Shown: positions 34,304-43,330, counted from the first letter of the stretch. The stretch is 64,000 nt of DNA from JAVJST01 sp040219295 (GCA_040219295.1 JAVJST010000005.1:682001-746000), one strand, 5' to 3'. The notes: generated from the letters alone by a model not told the origin. Numbers and translations are program-made.

Positions 34304-35293
34304 ATGACCAAGCGACGTCCCGTTCACATCGATTGCCTTCAGTACTGTAATTGGTCGGGGGACGTGTTCCGCGAACTGCGGGACGGCGGCATCGACGCCG
34401 TGCACGTCACCATAGCCTATCACGAAATGTTCCGGGAAACCGTCGCCAACATCGAAACCTGGAACGTTCTGTTTCAGCAGCACGCGGATATGATCATGCC
34501 CGGACGCTGGGCGTCCGACATCGAAGCGGCGCGTGAGAGTGATCGAACGGCGATCTTTTTTGGGTTTCAGAACTGCAGCCCCATCGAGGACGATATCGGC
34601 TTGGTCGAGATCGTTCACACGCTCGGCGCCCGTTTCATGCAACTCAGCTACAACAACCAATCGCTTCTGGCGACTGGTTGTTATGAAGCCGAAGATCCGG
34701 GCCTGACCCGAATGGGCAAGGGCGTGGTCAGGGAGATGAATCGTGTCGGCCTCGTCGTTGACATGTCGCACTCGGCGGAGCGATCGACGCTCGACGCGAT
34801 CGAGACGTCAACCCGACCAATCGCGATCACGCATGCCAATCCCACATTCTGGCATGCGGCGCTCCGCAACAAGACCGACACCGTGCTCAAGGCCCTCGGC
34901 CAGTCCGGCGGCATGATCGGCCTGTCTCTGTATCCGCACCATCTCAAGGACGGTTCGCATTGCACGCTTGAAAGTTTTTGCGAAATGGCGGCGAAGCTTG
35001 CCGACCTGATCGGACCCGAACATATCGGGATCGGGTCCGATCTTTGCCGGGGGCAACCGGACAGCGTCGTCGAGTGGATGCGAACCGGCCGTTGGTCGAA
35101 GGAGGTCGATTACGGCGAAGGGTCCAGGAGCAACGCAGGTTTCCCTGAGCAACCGCAGTTCTTCCGCACGAGCGCGGATTTTCCCATGCTCGCCGGCGGG
35201 CTGATAAAGGCAGGATTTGCGGCCGAGGAAGCGGACGGTATCGTCGGAGGGAACTGGCTTCGGTTCTTTGAAACCTCCTTCGGACCGGCCTGA
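34304..35293 (+). CDS. M19 (renal/membrane) dipeptidase-family protein
   Basis: This 329-residue amidohydrolase-fold protein has the full M19 zinc set: HID at the N-terminus (HxD), the bridging Glu in QNCSPIEDDIGLV, His in VDMSHSAERSTLDA, His in ITHANP and Asp in GIGSDLCRG. It lacks a signal peptide, so it acts in the cytoplasm. Substrates of the family range from dipeptides to N-acyl and D-amino-acid compounds. The next gene starts 3 bp downstream, followed by a DUF3726 gene, so it belongs to an uncharacterised operon. Confidence 0.85.
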   Translation: MTKRRPVHIDCLQYCNWSGDVFRELRDGGIDAVHVTIAYHEMFRETVANIETWNVLFQQHADMIMPGRWASDIEAARESDRTAIFFGFQNCSPIEDDIGLVEIVHTLGARFMQLSYNNQSLLATGCYEAEDPGLTRMGKGVVREMNRVGLVVDMSHSAERSTLDAIETSTRPIAITHANPTFWHAALRNKTDTVLKALGQSGGMIGLSLYPHHLKDGSHCTLESFCEMAAKLADLIGPEHIGIGSDLCRGQPDSVVEWMRTGRWSKEVDYGEGSRSNAGFPEQPQFFRTSADFPMLAGGLIKAGFAAEEADGIVGGNWLRFFETSFGPA

Positions 35294-35296
35294 GCC

Positions 35297-36937
35297 ATGG
35301 TCGCTCTCCGTTCGCCGGCGCAAGTCATGCGGCTGCAGCGAATGGGCTCGTTTCATGCGACGCGGTTGTCCTTTATGCCGACGTTGCTGCGTCGTCTCGA
35401 TCGCGAACAGTGGCGATTCTCTGTCGGGGACTGGTCGATCGGCGACGACGGTGTTGGTCATGCCGTCTATACGGTTCATGGCCCCGAACGTTCGTACTCT
35501 CTGGTCTGCTTTGCCCACGATTTGCCTGACGAGCAACGCTCGGACCGGGTGATCGCAACCGCTTGGGATGCAACGTTTGCGCTGTTCGACGGAGTGCCAG
35601 ACGCGCGGGACATGATGCGCCTCACAATGAACGTCCCAAAGCAAGAGGCCGGCCGGATCTCCGACCGGGAGTTGACTCTTTCCCGAGCCAACCGCTCCGT
35701 CCGTCTGTTCGAGCACGTTGTGGCGTCTCTCGCCGAAGGACGTCAACCGGACCGCGATCTCGTCGATGACGTGGGGTATCTCATGCGTACGACCGCGGTC
35801 TATGGATCCGGCAAATTCGGCGCGGCTGATCGGGTCGCCGTGGCCGACCGTCCCGAGATGCGCGGGCCCTTTCAGGCTGAGATGCTGACGGTATGGCTGA
35901 TCCGCGCGTTCGTTCTCGACCTTGTCGAGCATCTTGCCCGTATCCGTGGCGGTGATGCCGCGGTTGCCATTGAGCCCGGCTTGCGTCGCCGGTTTGGAAT
36001 CGGTAACTCGACAGGTCTCGGAATGGCACCCTTTCTCATGAACCATCCCGTGCTGCTGAACAACTGGATCGTGGCGCGCGAAACCGCGCTCCAGCGGGTC
36101 CGAGAGCGAGGCGCGGCATCGCCAAAACAAGTCAAAGCGTTCCGAGATTCCCTCGACTTGTCGATCGACAACGTTCGCAACTGGCGATCGGACCATCCGC
36201 TGCAGCAGGTTAAACTTGTCGACCTAAACGCCGATCTGAACTCTCTCCTTCATCACGTGGAGAACGACAACCCGTTCGCGGCGCTAATGCCGTGGGACGC
36301 ATTGTGGCAGTGGGGGGAGAGCAACCTGTCGGTCGAGGGGCAGGAGGCGCTCGTCAGTCTGCTGTTGGAGCCGCACGCGGATATCGTCGACTCGCTGAGC
36401 GACACCATGGATGCGGACGAGGATGCGGCCTTTCACATTGACGGGTCGATGACGCTGGGCGTGCTCCGGAATCTGATTGTCAAAGGATATGGCTGGGCGC
36501 TGGATGCGGACTTCCAGTCCCGTGAGAATTCAGCGCGGTTCTGGTATGTATCGGAAGAAAAACTCGAACCGCGGCTGGGCGAGCGCTACGAGGAACCCGG
36601 AGCGGACCTTGAGCAGCCGCTGGCAACCGGGCGTGACGTGGCACTGCTCGCCGCCGATATCGATGCTTGGCGTAGTACCGACCGGACGGTCGCGGCATTC
36701 CTGCTTACCCACCCCGAGCATCGACACGCGGTTCGCCGCGTTCAAACCTCGGACAAGTATCCGTTCGCCGAGATCCGCGACAATCTGATCGCCGCCGACA
36801 TGCTTCCGATCGACCTGTTGCGGTGCAAGTTGTCATTCTTCGGCGCGACGCGTTTCGATCCGCGATCGGATCGATGGGTCCGAATATGCATGTATCTGGA
36901 CGCATTCTTCCCCCACGAACTGCTGGAGCCCGCATGA
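35297..36937 (+). CDS. Unknown 546-residue protein of the DUF3726 cluster
   Basis: I do not recognise this family. The protein is soluble, with no signal peptide or membrane segment. Distinct blocks include an N-terminal SFMPTLLRRLDREQWRF and VYTVHGPERSYSLVCFAHDL (beta-rich), a middle FGIGNSTGLGMAPFLMNHP, and a C-terminal YGWALDADFQSRENSARFWYVSEEKLEPRLGERYEE, which look like conserved active-site loops rather than repeats. It is tightly packed between the M19 dipeptidase (3-bp gap) and DUF3726 (ATGA overlap), so all three should act in one pathway or complex. Its size and GNSTGLGM loop suggest an enzyme. Confidence 0.8.
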   Translation: MVALRSPAQVMRLQRMGSFHATRLSFMPTLLRRLDREQWRFSVGDWSIGDDGVGHAVYTVHGPERSYSLVCFAHDLPDEQRSDRVIATAWDATFALFDGVPDARDMMRLTMNVPKQEAGRISDRELTLSRANRSVRLFEHVVASLAEGRQPDRDLVDDVGYLMRTTAVYGSGKFGAADRVAVADRPEMRGPFQAEMLTVWLIRAFVLDLVEHLARIRGGDAAVAIEPGLRRRFGIGNSTGLGMAPFLMNHPVLLNNWIVARETALQRVRERGAASPKQVKAFRDSLDLSIDNVRNWRSDHPLQQVKLVDLNADLNSLLHHVENDNPFAALMPWDALWQWGESNLSVEGQEALVSLLLEPHADIVDSLSDTMDADEDAAFHIDGSMTLGVLRNLIVKGYGWALDADFQSRENSARFWYVSEEKLEPRLGERYEEPGADLEQPLATGRDVALLAADIDAWRSTDRTVAAFLLTHPEHRHAVRRVQTSDKYPFAEIRDNLIAADMLPIDLLRCKLSFFGATRFDPRSDRWVRICMYLDAFFPHELLEPA

Positions 36938-37638
36938 CAGACCCGACGATCCAGGCGCCGGCTGGCCCGCCGCCGGATGCGACGGGTGACATCGTCGTGT
37001 CGTTCTCCGAAGTCGATGCCATGGTCAGGAAGGCGGCGCGCGGTGCCGGGTATGCATGGGGCATGGCCGAGGAAGCTGGCCGAGCGGCGCGTTGGCTGGT
37101 GGCACACGGCACAGAGGGTCCCACGTTGTTCAACGACCTTTTGACGTTGGTCGATGGTCGGACCGAGGAGTTCACACCCGACGTCTCGCGTTCACCGTGG
37201 ATGTCCGCCTCCGGAGTTATTTGTCCCGTTTCCGCCGGCGCGGCGTTGAGCGATCGGGCAGCCAATTTCGCGGCAGGATCGACATTGGCGCTCGGCGAAA
37301 CGGCATTTCCGGTTGTCCTGGCGCCGTTCCTCACCTGGATCGCTAGCACGCGAAACCTGACAATCGTAATCAAGGCCGGCGGCGCGTCAGCGAAGTTGCA
37401 TGCGGCAGGGCAGTCGCAGGAGGGGCTCGAAGACTTGGCACGCGTTGACCGGGGTGCGGTCAATTTAACGTTGTTTGCCGTTTCGTCTGGAAGCATGCTG
37501 GAGAAATCGAGTAGGGGAGTGCCCGTAGAAGTTGGCCGGTGGCGCCGGCTCAGCGATTTTGCCGCGCGCACCTACGTCCCGACGAACGAGCAGTCGCGCC
37601 GGTCGGGCGCGGGTGCAGGCACGTCCGACAATGATTAA
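36934..37638 (+). CDS. DUF3726-type protein, unknown function
   Basis: This 234-residue protein starts at ATG 36934, which overlaps the preceding stop. It has VVSFSEVDAMVRKAARGAGYAWGMAEEAG at the N-terminus, then WMSASGVICPVSAGAALSDRA, which fits my recollection of DUF3726. The name is therefore tentative. A basic, Ser/Arg-rich tail (NEQSRRSGAGAGTS) ends the protein. It probably functions with the 546-residue protein. Confidence 0.7.
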   Translation: MTDPTIQAPAGPPPDATGDIVVSFSEVDAMVRKAARGAGYAWGMAEEAGRAARWLVAHGTEGPTLFNDLLTLVDGRTEEFTPDVSRSPWMSASGVICPVSAGAALSDRAANFAAGSTLALGETAFPVVLAPFLTWIASTRNLTIVIKAGGASAKLHAAGQSQEGLEDLARVDRGAVNLTLFAVSSGSMLEKSSRGVPVEVGRWRRLSDFAARTYVPTNEQSRRSGAGAGTSDND

Positions 37639-37673
37639 GGCCCTGAAGTTGCAGAACCTTCATAGCAATTCGC

Positions 37674-37702
37674 TTGACGGCGGAGTAGCGGCGGTCTACC
37701 CC
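37674..37702 (+). promoter_or_regulatory. Possible promoter of the cold-shock gene
   Basis: TTGACG (37674-37679) and TACCCC (37697-37702) are separated by 17 bp. This would give the cold-shock gene a ~130-nt leader, as is usual for csp mRNAs. The -10 match is weak. Confidence 0.3.
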
Positions 37703-37836
37703 TATCGCGCGTTACCAAATCGTCTTGTGTGATCTCCCGGTCGGAATCCGGCCCCAAGTTCTTCCCTGACTTTTTTGGACGTTGAGGTGCGGACCGCGGT
37801 GGTCCGGCCCGAACCATGTAGTCAAAGGAACAGATC

Positions 37837-38046
37837 ATGGCGAACGGTACAGTCAAATGGTTTAACCCGACCAAGGGTTTTGGTTTCATCGAACCGGAAG
37901 ACGGTTCAAAGGACGTTTTCGTTCACATTTCCGCGGTTGAGCGCGCCGGTCTCGGTACGCTTCGCGAAGGCCAGAAGGTCGGCTTCGAACTCGTTGCCGG
38001 TCGTGACGGCCGCTCTGCGGCGGACAACCTCACCGACCTCGGCTGA
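37837..38046 (+). CDS. Cold-shock domain protein
   Basis: This 69-residue single OB-fold nucleic-acid-binding protein has RNP1 KGFGFI and RNP2 VFVHIS, and begins with the usual NGTVKWFNPTKGFGF. It is an RNA chaperone. A ribosome site AAAGGA precedes it and a strong terminator follows, so it is an independent unit sitting inside the metabolic cluster. Confidence 0.95.
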   Translation: MANGTVKWFNPTKGFGFIEPEDGSKDVFVHISAVERAGLGTLREGQKVGFELVAGRDGRSAADNLTDLG

Positions 38047-38069
38047 GTCGTCCCGAAGGACATTTCGAG

Positions 38070-38104
38070 ACGGGCCCGGCCTCGCCGGGCCCGTTTTCTT
38101 TTTG
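38070..38104 (+). terminator. Intrinsic terminator of the cold-shock gene
   Basis: A perfect stem of 11 pairs (CGGGCCCGGC at 38071-38080 with GCCGGGCCCG at 38084-38093, extended by A-T) closes a CTC loop and is followed by TTTTCTTTTT. Confidence 0.92.
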
Positions 38105-38138
38105 GCGCCGGGGTGGGCGGTGATAAACAGATACCGCC

Positions 38139-38786
38139 ATGGATGACGAACTTCGCACTCGCCAGTCGATCATCGACGCCTGCCTGAAGATGAATGCCGA
38201 CGGCATTAATCAGGGGACGTCGGGAAACATCTCGGCGCGTTGGGAAGATGGTCTGCTGATAACGCCGACGGGCGTGGTCTACGATGACCTCACACCCGAA
38301 AGGGTCGTCTTTCTCGATGGCGACGGGGTTCCAGACGGTGTCGGCAAACCGTCTTCCGAATGGCGTTTCCATCTCGCCATCTACAATCGGAGACCCGACG
38401 TCAATGCCGTCGTCCACACGCATTCCGTTCATGCGACGGCAATTTCTATGACCGGAGAGGATATCCCCGCGGTTCACTACATGATCGCGGCGGCGGGTGG
38501 GCCGACCATTCGCTGCGCGCCGTATGCGACCTTTGGAACGGAAGAGCTATCGGCCCACGCCGTGACGGCGCTTGAGGGCCGGAATGCCTGTTTACTTGCC
38601 AATCATGGGTTGATCGCCTGCGGGCCCAGCATTGGTCGCGCACTTTGGATTGCCGGGGAGATTGAGGCATTGTCGCACCAGTACATACTGGCGCGCCTGT
38701 TCGGGGAGCCGGTCGTCCTGACAGACGATGAAATTGCCATCAATGTCGAGAAGTTCCGAAGTTACGGAGCGGCGCAAGACAACTAG
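38139..38786 (+). CDS. Class II aldolase/adducin-family protein
   Basis: This 215-residue zinc aldolase is of the L-fuculose/L-ribulose-phosphate type. Visible are QGTSGNISAR (phosphate and fold motif), KPSSEWRFHLAIY with the catalytic Glu, VHTHSVHATA with two zinc histidines, and LLANHGLIACG with the third. It could cleave or epimerise a phosphorylated or short hydroxy-acid substrate. It lies downstream of the dipeptidase/DUF3726 set and interlocks stop codons (CTAG) with the MttB-like gene. Confidence 0.88.
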   Translation: MDDELRTRQSIIDACLKMNADGINQGTSGNISARWEDGLLITPTGVVYDDLTPERVVFLDGDGVPDGVGKPSSEWRFHLAIYNRRPDVNAVVHTHSVHATAISMTGEDIPAVHYMIAAAGGPTIRCAPYATFGTEELSAHAVTALEGRNACLLANHGLIACGPSIGRALWIAGEIEALSHQYILARLFGEPVVLTDDEIAINVEKFRSYGAAQDN

Positions 38787-40324
38787 GGCTCGCCAGCGCC
38801 GATCTCCTCCTTGCGCATGGCCATGTAGGCGTCGAGTTCCTCACGTATTGCCGGATCCATTGCCGGGAGTTCGTACTCCGTGAGCGCTTTCTGCCAGATC
38901 TCGGTGGCACGCTGGGTTGCATCCTTGGCGCCGTCGATCTTCCAGTTCTCGTAATTTCGCCAGTCCGACACTAGCGGTTGGTAGAACGCGTGCTCGTAGC
39001 GTTCCATGGTGTGTTGATGGCCGAAAAAGTGACCCCCGGTCGGGACGTCGCGCATCGCCTCGAAACCGAGTTCCGCCTCGTTGATCTCTACGGGCTTCAG
39101 GAACTCGGCCATGTGCTGCAGCATCTCAACATCGAGAATGAATTTCTCGAACGATGCCGTCAGGCCGCCCTCAAGCCAGCCCGCGGCGTGATACACCAGA
39201 TTACCGCCGCCGAGCACCGCCCCCCACAACGCCATCTCGGTTTCGTACACGGCCTGGGCGTCGGCCAGGTTCGAGGCGTTCGAATTGCTTGTTCGGTACG
39301 GCAGGTTGTAACGCCTGGCCATTTGTCCGCCGATGACGTTTGCCTTGGTGTTCTCCGGCGTTCCGAAAGCCGGCGCGCCCGAACGCATGTCGACGTTCGA
39401 TGTGTAAGCACCGTACAGAACCGGGGCGCCGGGCCTGACGAGTTGCGTCAGCATGACACCGAATAATGCTTCGGCGTTCTGCTGGGCAATGGCGGCCGCC
39501 AGGGTCACCGGCGTCATCGCACCCATCAGCGTAAACGGTGTTACGGCGCAGGCCTGACCGTGTTCGGCCATGGTCATGAGGCCCTCGGCCATCTCTCCGT
39601 CGAAACGCCGGGGGCTGTTGACGGAGATGATTGTCGTCAAGCCTGGATCGCCGGCCATTTCCTCGACGCTCATCCCGCGTGAGATCGCCATCATCCGAAT
39701 GCCGTCAAGGGCGCGGCCCCGACCAATGGCTGTACAGTGAAAGCTCTTGTCCGTGTAACTCAGGTTGGCGTTGTAGGTGTCGAGATGTCGGTTGTTCGCC
39801 GGCATTTCGACGGGGGCGCAAACCTGATTACCAATCATGTGAATGATGTTGAAGTGCTGCGCCAGTTTGGCGAACCGAACGAAGTCCTCGTAGTTGCCGG
39901 CACGCCGTCCGTTGATGCAGTCGTGCACGTTGGGTGGCCCAGCAACCAGTCCAAAATTGATGTGACTGCCGCCGAAGATCACACGGTTTCTAGGGTTTCG
40001 GGGTGTCAGTGTGAACAGAGATGGCGCGCTTCGGATAGTTTCCTCAACCAGCGCGCGGTCGACCTTTACCATCCGACTGCTGCGATCAACCTCGGCGCCT
40101 GCCGCTGCAAACGCATCGAGGGCCCGGTCGCTCATCAGTTCGATACCGAGTTCTTCCAGAATGCGAAGCGACGCCTCGTGAATAATCTCGACCTGATCGT
40201 CAGAGATGACCTTCATCATGGCGTACGGATTTTCGACGGAACGGTGTTCGAGTTGCGGGATCCGGTCTTCGGACGCGCCGCGATCCCGTCTGGTTGAGCG
40301 CCGCCGGCGGCGGTGTTCGGTCAT
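38783..40324 (-). CDS. MttB-family (non-pyrrolysine) corrinoid methyltransferase-like protein
   Basis: This 513-residue protein is of the trimethylamine methyltransferase family. The basic N-terminus (RRRRRSTRRDRG) and segments VIFGGSHINFG, FVRFAKLAQHFNIIHMIGNQVCAP, PGAPVLYGAYTSNVDMRSGAPAFGTPE and GHFFGHQHTMERYEHAFY are typical. There is no in-frame amber codon, so it belongs to the MtgB-like branch that demethylates betaines rather than trimethylamine. No corrinoid protein or reductive activase is in the window. A betaine-type binding protein lies upstream on the same strand (116-bp gap), supporting a quaternary-amine substrate. Confidence 0.88.
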   Translation of the reverse strand: MTEHRRRRRSTRRDRGASEDRIPQLEHRSVENPYAMMKVISDDQVEIIHEASLRILEELGIELMSDRALDAFAAAGAEVDRSSRMVKVDRALVEETIRSAPSLFTLTPRNPRNRVIFGGSHINFGLVAGPPNVHDCINGRRAGNYEDFVRFAKLAQHFNIIHMIGNQVCAPVEMPANNRHLDTYNANLSYTDKSFHCTAIGRGRALDGIRMMAISRGMSVEEMAGDPGLTTIISVNSPRRFDGEMAEGLMTMAEHGQACAVTPFTLMGAMTPVTLAAAIAQQNAEALFGVMLTQLVRPGAPVLYGAYTSNVDMRSGAPAFGTPENTKANVIGGQMARRYNLPYRTSNSNASNLADAQAVYETEMALWGAVLGGGNLVYHAAGWLEGGLTASFEKFILDVEMLQHMAEFLKPVEINEAELGFEAMRDVPTGGHFFGHQHTMERYEHAFYQPLVSDWRNYENWKIDGAKDATQRATEIWQKALTEYELPAMDPAIREELDAYMAMRKEEIGAGEP

Positions 40325-40440
40325 GTCTCGCTCCAGTCAGTGCGGCTCGTCGGCCGCGTGGATCGAGCATGCGCCGATTACAGGAATGGAGTTGTATTGG
40401 TGCGACGTGGATTTCGTTGAGTGCGCAGCAAACGCGTTGC

Positions 40441-41406
40441 CTATTCACCCAGCCAACGATTGACAAGGTCCTCGCGGTCTTTAACCCAGCGCCGGGCGAA
40501 CATTTCCGGATCGACGCCGTCCACTTCCAGGGCGTATGTCCATGCGCTGACCAAACGGCTATTGAGTTGCATACTCTCCAGCAACTCGGTGATCTCGGGC
40601 CGGTTTACAGCCAACGCCGCGGTATAGGCCATGTGAACCTCGGTGGGTGGCCAGGCAACATCGATGGATGCCTTGTTCAGCCAGTTCGGATCCTGATCGG
40701 GTGTGATCATGACCCAGCGGTGCGGATCATGAACCGGCTCCTCCAGCAGCACCAGGTCATGGAGCTGAAACATGTGGTGGGGCCCGTAACAGAAGAATGC
40801 AAATGGCCTATTCTGCTCGATGGCCGTATCGAGATTGGCGAGCGCGTCAACTTCGTCGGACACGATCAATTCCAGCGTTTCGGCATATCCGTAACTCTTC
40901 GCCCGGACCCGTTCGATATCCGTCGAAAGCCACCCCTCGGCGCCGATCCAGATTTCGCCTAGGCCGTCTCCATCGGAGTCGAAAGCAGCAGCCAATGTCG
41001 GGTCTGCGAGATGATGAATTGCGCTGATGCCGTGTTCGTCGAACGCCACCCTGTTGACGCAGATACCCTGAATGGCGTCGTAGGAGCTCTCGGTCACAAT
41101 GATCGTGCCGTCGCCGCCACCGAAACGTTCTACATAGGATTGGTGGTTCGGTAGCCATGCTTCCGGATGCACGTCGGGTCCGGTGCCGTTGTTCATGCCG
41201 TTGTAGATGGCGTCGTTATCAGCATGAACGATAACAACCTCGGTTTCGAGACGCTGCTCCACAATGGCCTTGATAATCTGCGCCGTCATCTCGACGGAGG
41301 CCCAGTTGGGCGCGCCGATACGAACTGGGTCTGCCGCCTTCGCCGGAAGCGCCAGCATCGACAACGCCAGGATTACCTGCGGAAGAATATTGAACCGAAC
41401 GATCAT
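40441..41406 (-). CDS. Glycine-betaine/proline-betaine-type substrate-binding protein
   Basis: This periplasmic OpuAC/ProX-like binding protein has a signal peptide ending LALPAKA, then PVRIGAPNWASVEMTAQIIKAIVE. GPDVHPEAWLPN and IWIGAEGWLSTDIERV supply the Trp residues that cage quaternary ammonium groups. The start at 41406 (MIVRFN) gives 321 residues; a GTG-led extension of nine residues is possible. No permease or ATPase of the system is adjacent, so it is an orphan binding subunit. It is followed by the MttB-like gene, suggesting uptake of a betaine that is then demethylated. Confidence 0.87.
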   Translation of the reverse strand: MIVRFNILPQVILALSMLALPAKAADPVRIGAPNWASVEMTAQIIKAIVEQRLETEVVIVHADNDAIYNGMNNGTGPDVHPEAWLPNHQSYVERFGGGDGTIIVTESSYDAIQGICVNRVAFDEHGISAIHHLADPTLAAAFDSDGDGLGEIWIGAEGWLSTDIERVRAKSYGYAETLELIVSDEVDALANLDTAIEQNRPFAFFCYGPHHMFQLHDLVLLEEPVHDPHRWVMITPDQDPNWLNKASIDVAWPPTEVHMAYTAALAVNRPEITELLESMQLNSRLVSAWTYALEVDGVDPEMFARRWVKDREDLVNRWLGE

Positions 41407-41489
41407 CACGACTGTTCCACCAGGGGTGCGCATGTCCGATCGGTTCTATACCGAACCGACGCAGAACGTAAGACTCGTCCTGGTGGCGC

Positions 41490-42167
41490 TCAGCTGGCCT
41501 TGTGCATGCCCGACGATTTATAGCTCGCCATCAGGTCGTTGAACTTTGCGCCCTGAACGCTGACGTGCGCGTGAATTGCCAGGGCCGTGCGTTCCTCGTC
41601 CGCCGCCTCTATGGCGGCGACAACAGCCCTGTGTTCGGCCATCGATTGCTCCATCCGTCCGCGAGCACGAAGCTGAATACGCCTGAATGCCTGAAGCCGC
41701 TTGTGCAGCCGTGCGGCTTCCTTGGCCAGAAAACCGTTGCCGCTGTGTCGATAAAGCAGCATGTGGAAGGTCTCATTCTCACGGTAATAGGCATCGGGGT
41801 CGTTGTTGAGCAGCGCCTCTTCGCAAGCCTCCGCGGCATCGGAGATCTCCTTGACGTCCTCCGATGACGCTCGGCGCACGACCAGGCGGCCGCAAAGCGC
41901 TTCGAGTTCAGCCATGACCTCGAACATCTCGATCATCTCGATTACGCTAGGCTGACGGACAAAGGTGCCGCGGCGAGGAATCATCTCGACCAGGCCGGAG
42001 GCGGTCAGCAGGTGGAGCGCTTCGCGGAGCGGCGTGCGAGACACTTCGAAGCGGGCTGCAAGCCTGGTTTCGTCGAGGCGTTCGCCGTCAGCGAACTCGC
42101 CGGTGACGATATCGTGCTCCAGTTGCTCGCGTACGTATTCAGCGCTGCGAATCGTTAGTTGACCCAT
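41490..42167 (-). CDS. matR: GntR/FCD-family regulator of malonate genes (MatR-like)
   Basis: The N-terminal winged helix (SAEYVREQLEHDIVTGEF...LAARFEVSRTPLREALHLLTASGLV) is of the GntR family. The C-terminal FCD ligand-binding domain is all helical, with metal-binding ENETFHMLLYRHSGN and EHRAVVAAIEA. It is divergent from the TRAP transporter and matAB, matching the position of MatR in rhizobial malonate operons. Effector is inferred to be malonate. Start at 42167 (MGQLTIRS); seven upstream residues would overlap the operator region. Confidence 0.87.
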   Translation of the reverse strand: MGQLTIRSAEYVREQLEHDIVTGEFADGERLDETRLAARFEVSRTPLREALHLLTASGLVEMIPRRGTFVRQPSVIEMIEMFEVMAELEALCGRLVVRRASSEDVKEISDAAEACEEALLNNDPDAYYRENETFHMLLYRHSGNGFLAKEAARLHKRLQAFRRIQLRARGRMEQSMAEHRAVVAAIEAADEERTALAIHAHVSVQGAKFNDLMASYKSSGMHKAS

Positions 42168-42180
42168 GGCGGCCCCACTA

Positions 42181-42223
42181 TATCCCACTCTATGGGATAC
42201 AGGAATAGAGTAATTGTATACAA
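42181..42223. promoter_or_regulatory. Two operator-like dyads between matR and the TRAP operon
   Basis: TATCCCA-N5-TGGGATA (42181-42199) is a 7-bp-arm inverted repeat. TTGTATACAA (42214-42223) is a perfect palindrome of the type bound by FCD-class GntR regulators. Their centres are about 29 bp apart. The region is AT-rich relative to its flanks. Both are within 60 bp of the matR start and ~100 bp upstream of the dctP start. Confidence 0.6.
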
Positions 42224-42322
42224 AATTATTGATTCTGCATTTTTGATGTGAGATAGCTGAGAGAGAGCGGGGCGGATAAGCCCGCCAGAGAGCATGACTG
42301 ACAAACCGTTTGGGAGAGAATC

Positions 42323-43309
42323 ATGAAATGGACTTTAGGGGTCGCCGCGGCGGCCATGGTTGCCGTTGCCGCAGTTGCGCCGGCTTCGGCCAAGGAACTC
42401 CGTCTGTCGCACCAGTGGTCGACTTCGGATGTTCGTCACAAGGTTGCTCAGATCGTCGCCGATGAAGTGGCGGCGGCCAATGTCGGCCTCGAGATCAAGA
42501 TTTTCCCGTCGAAATCGCTGTTCAAGCCTCGCGAGCAGTATCGTCCCCTGTCGCGTGGCCAACTCGACATGACTGTTTTTCCGCTGTCCTATGCCGGCGG
42601 TGAGCGTCCAGAGTTCAACCTGACACTGATGCCTGGTCTGGTGAAGAATCACGACCACGCTGCGCGTCTGAACTATTCGCCGTTCATGGACGAAATCCAG
42701 AAGCTGATGGCCGAGGACGATGTTCGCGTCGTCGTGCATGGCTACCTGGCAGGTGGTTTCGTTGGCAAGGACCGGTGCATCACCAAGCCCGATGACGTTG
42801 CCGGATTGCAGACCCGCGCCGCAGGCAAGGCGTTCGAGCAGATGCTGGCCGAAGCCGGCGCTTCGATCGCGTCGATGGCGTCGTCGGAAATCTACAATGC
42901 CATGCAGACCGGTGTCCTTCAGGCCGCCAACACCTCGTCGTCATCGTTCGTGTCCTACCGAATCTACGAGCAGGTCAAGTGCTACACACCGGCCAGCGAC
43001 GTGGCCCTCTGGTTCATGTATCAGCCACTGCTGATGAACAAGACCGCCTACGAAGGTCTGACCGACGCCCAGCGCGCGGCGATCGACGCCGGCGCGAAAA
43101 AGGCCGAAGCCTTTTACCTAGAAGAGGCCAAGAAGCAGGACGCCGCATCCGTGAAGGTATTCAAGGACGCCGGCGTGGAAATCGCCAACATGACCCAGGA
43201 CGAGTTCAACGCCTGGCGCGAAATCGCCAAGAAGTCGTCCTACAAGAACTTTGTCGAGAACGTGCCGGACGGCCAGAAGCTTCTCGATCTCGCGCTTGCC
43301 GTAGAGTAA
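42323..43309 (+). CDS. matP: TRAP transporter periplasmic substrate-binding protein (DctP family)
   Basis: The solute receptor of a tripartite (TRAP) transporter has 328 residues. It has a signal peptide cleaved after APASA and a DctP-fold with the carboxylate-binding Arg in QTRAAGKAFEQMLAEAGA. ASSEIYNAMQTGVLQAANTS follows, as in family members. The downstream partner genes for malonyl-CoA synthetase and decarboxylase indicate that the ligand is malonate. GGGAGAG precedes the ATG. A hairpin separates it from the membrane subunits. Confidence 0.9.
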   Translation: MKWTLGVAAAAMVAVAAVAPASAKELRLSHQWSTSDVRHKVAQIVADEVAAANVGLEIKIFPSKSLFKPREQYRPLSRGQLDMTVFPLSYAGGERPEFNLTLMPGLVKNHDHAARLNYSPFMDEIQKLMAEDDVRVVVHGYLAGGFVGKDRCITKPDDVAGLQTRAAGKAFEQMLAEAGASIASMASSEIYNAMQTGVLQAANTSSSSFVSYRIYEQVKCYTPASDVALWFMYQPLLMNKTAYEGLTDAQRAAIDAGAKKAEAFYLEEAKKQDAASVKVFKDAGVEIANMTQDEFNAWREIAKKSSYKNFVENVPDGQKLLDLALAVE

Positions 43310-43330
43310 GCGACTCCGGGTACCTCGGGT

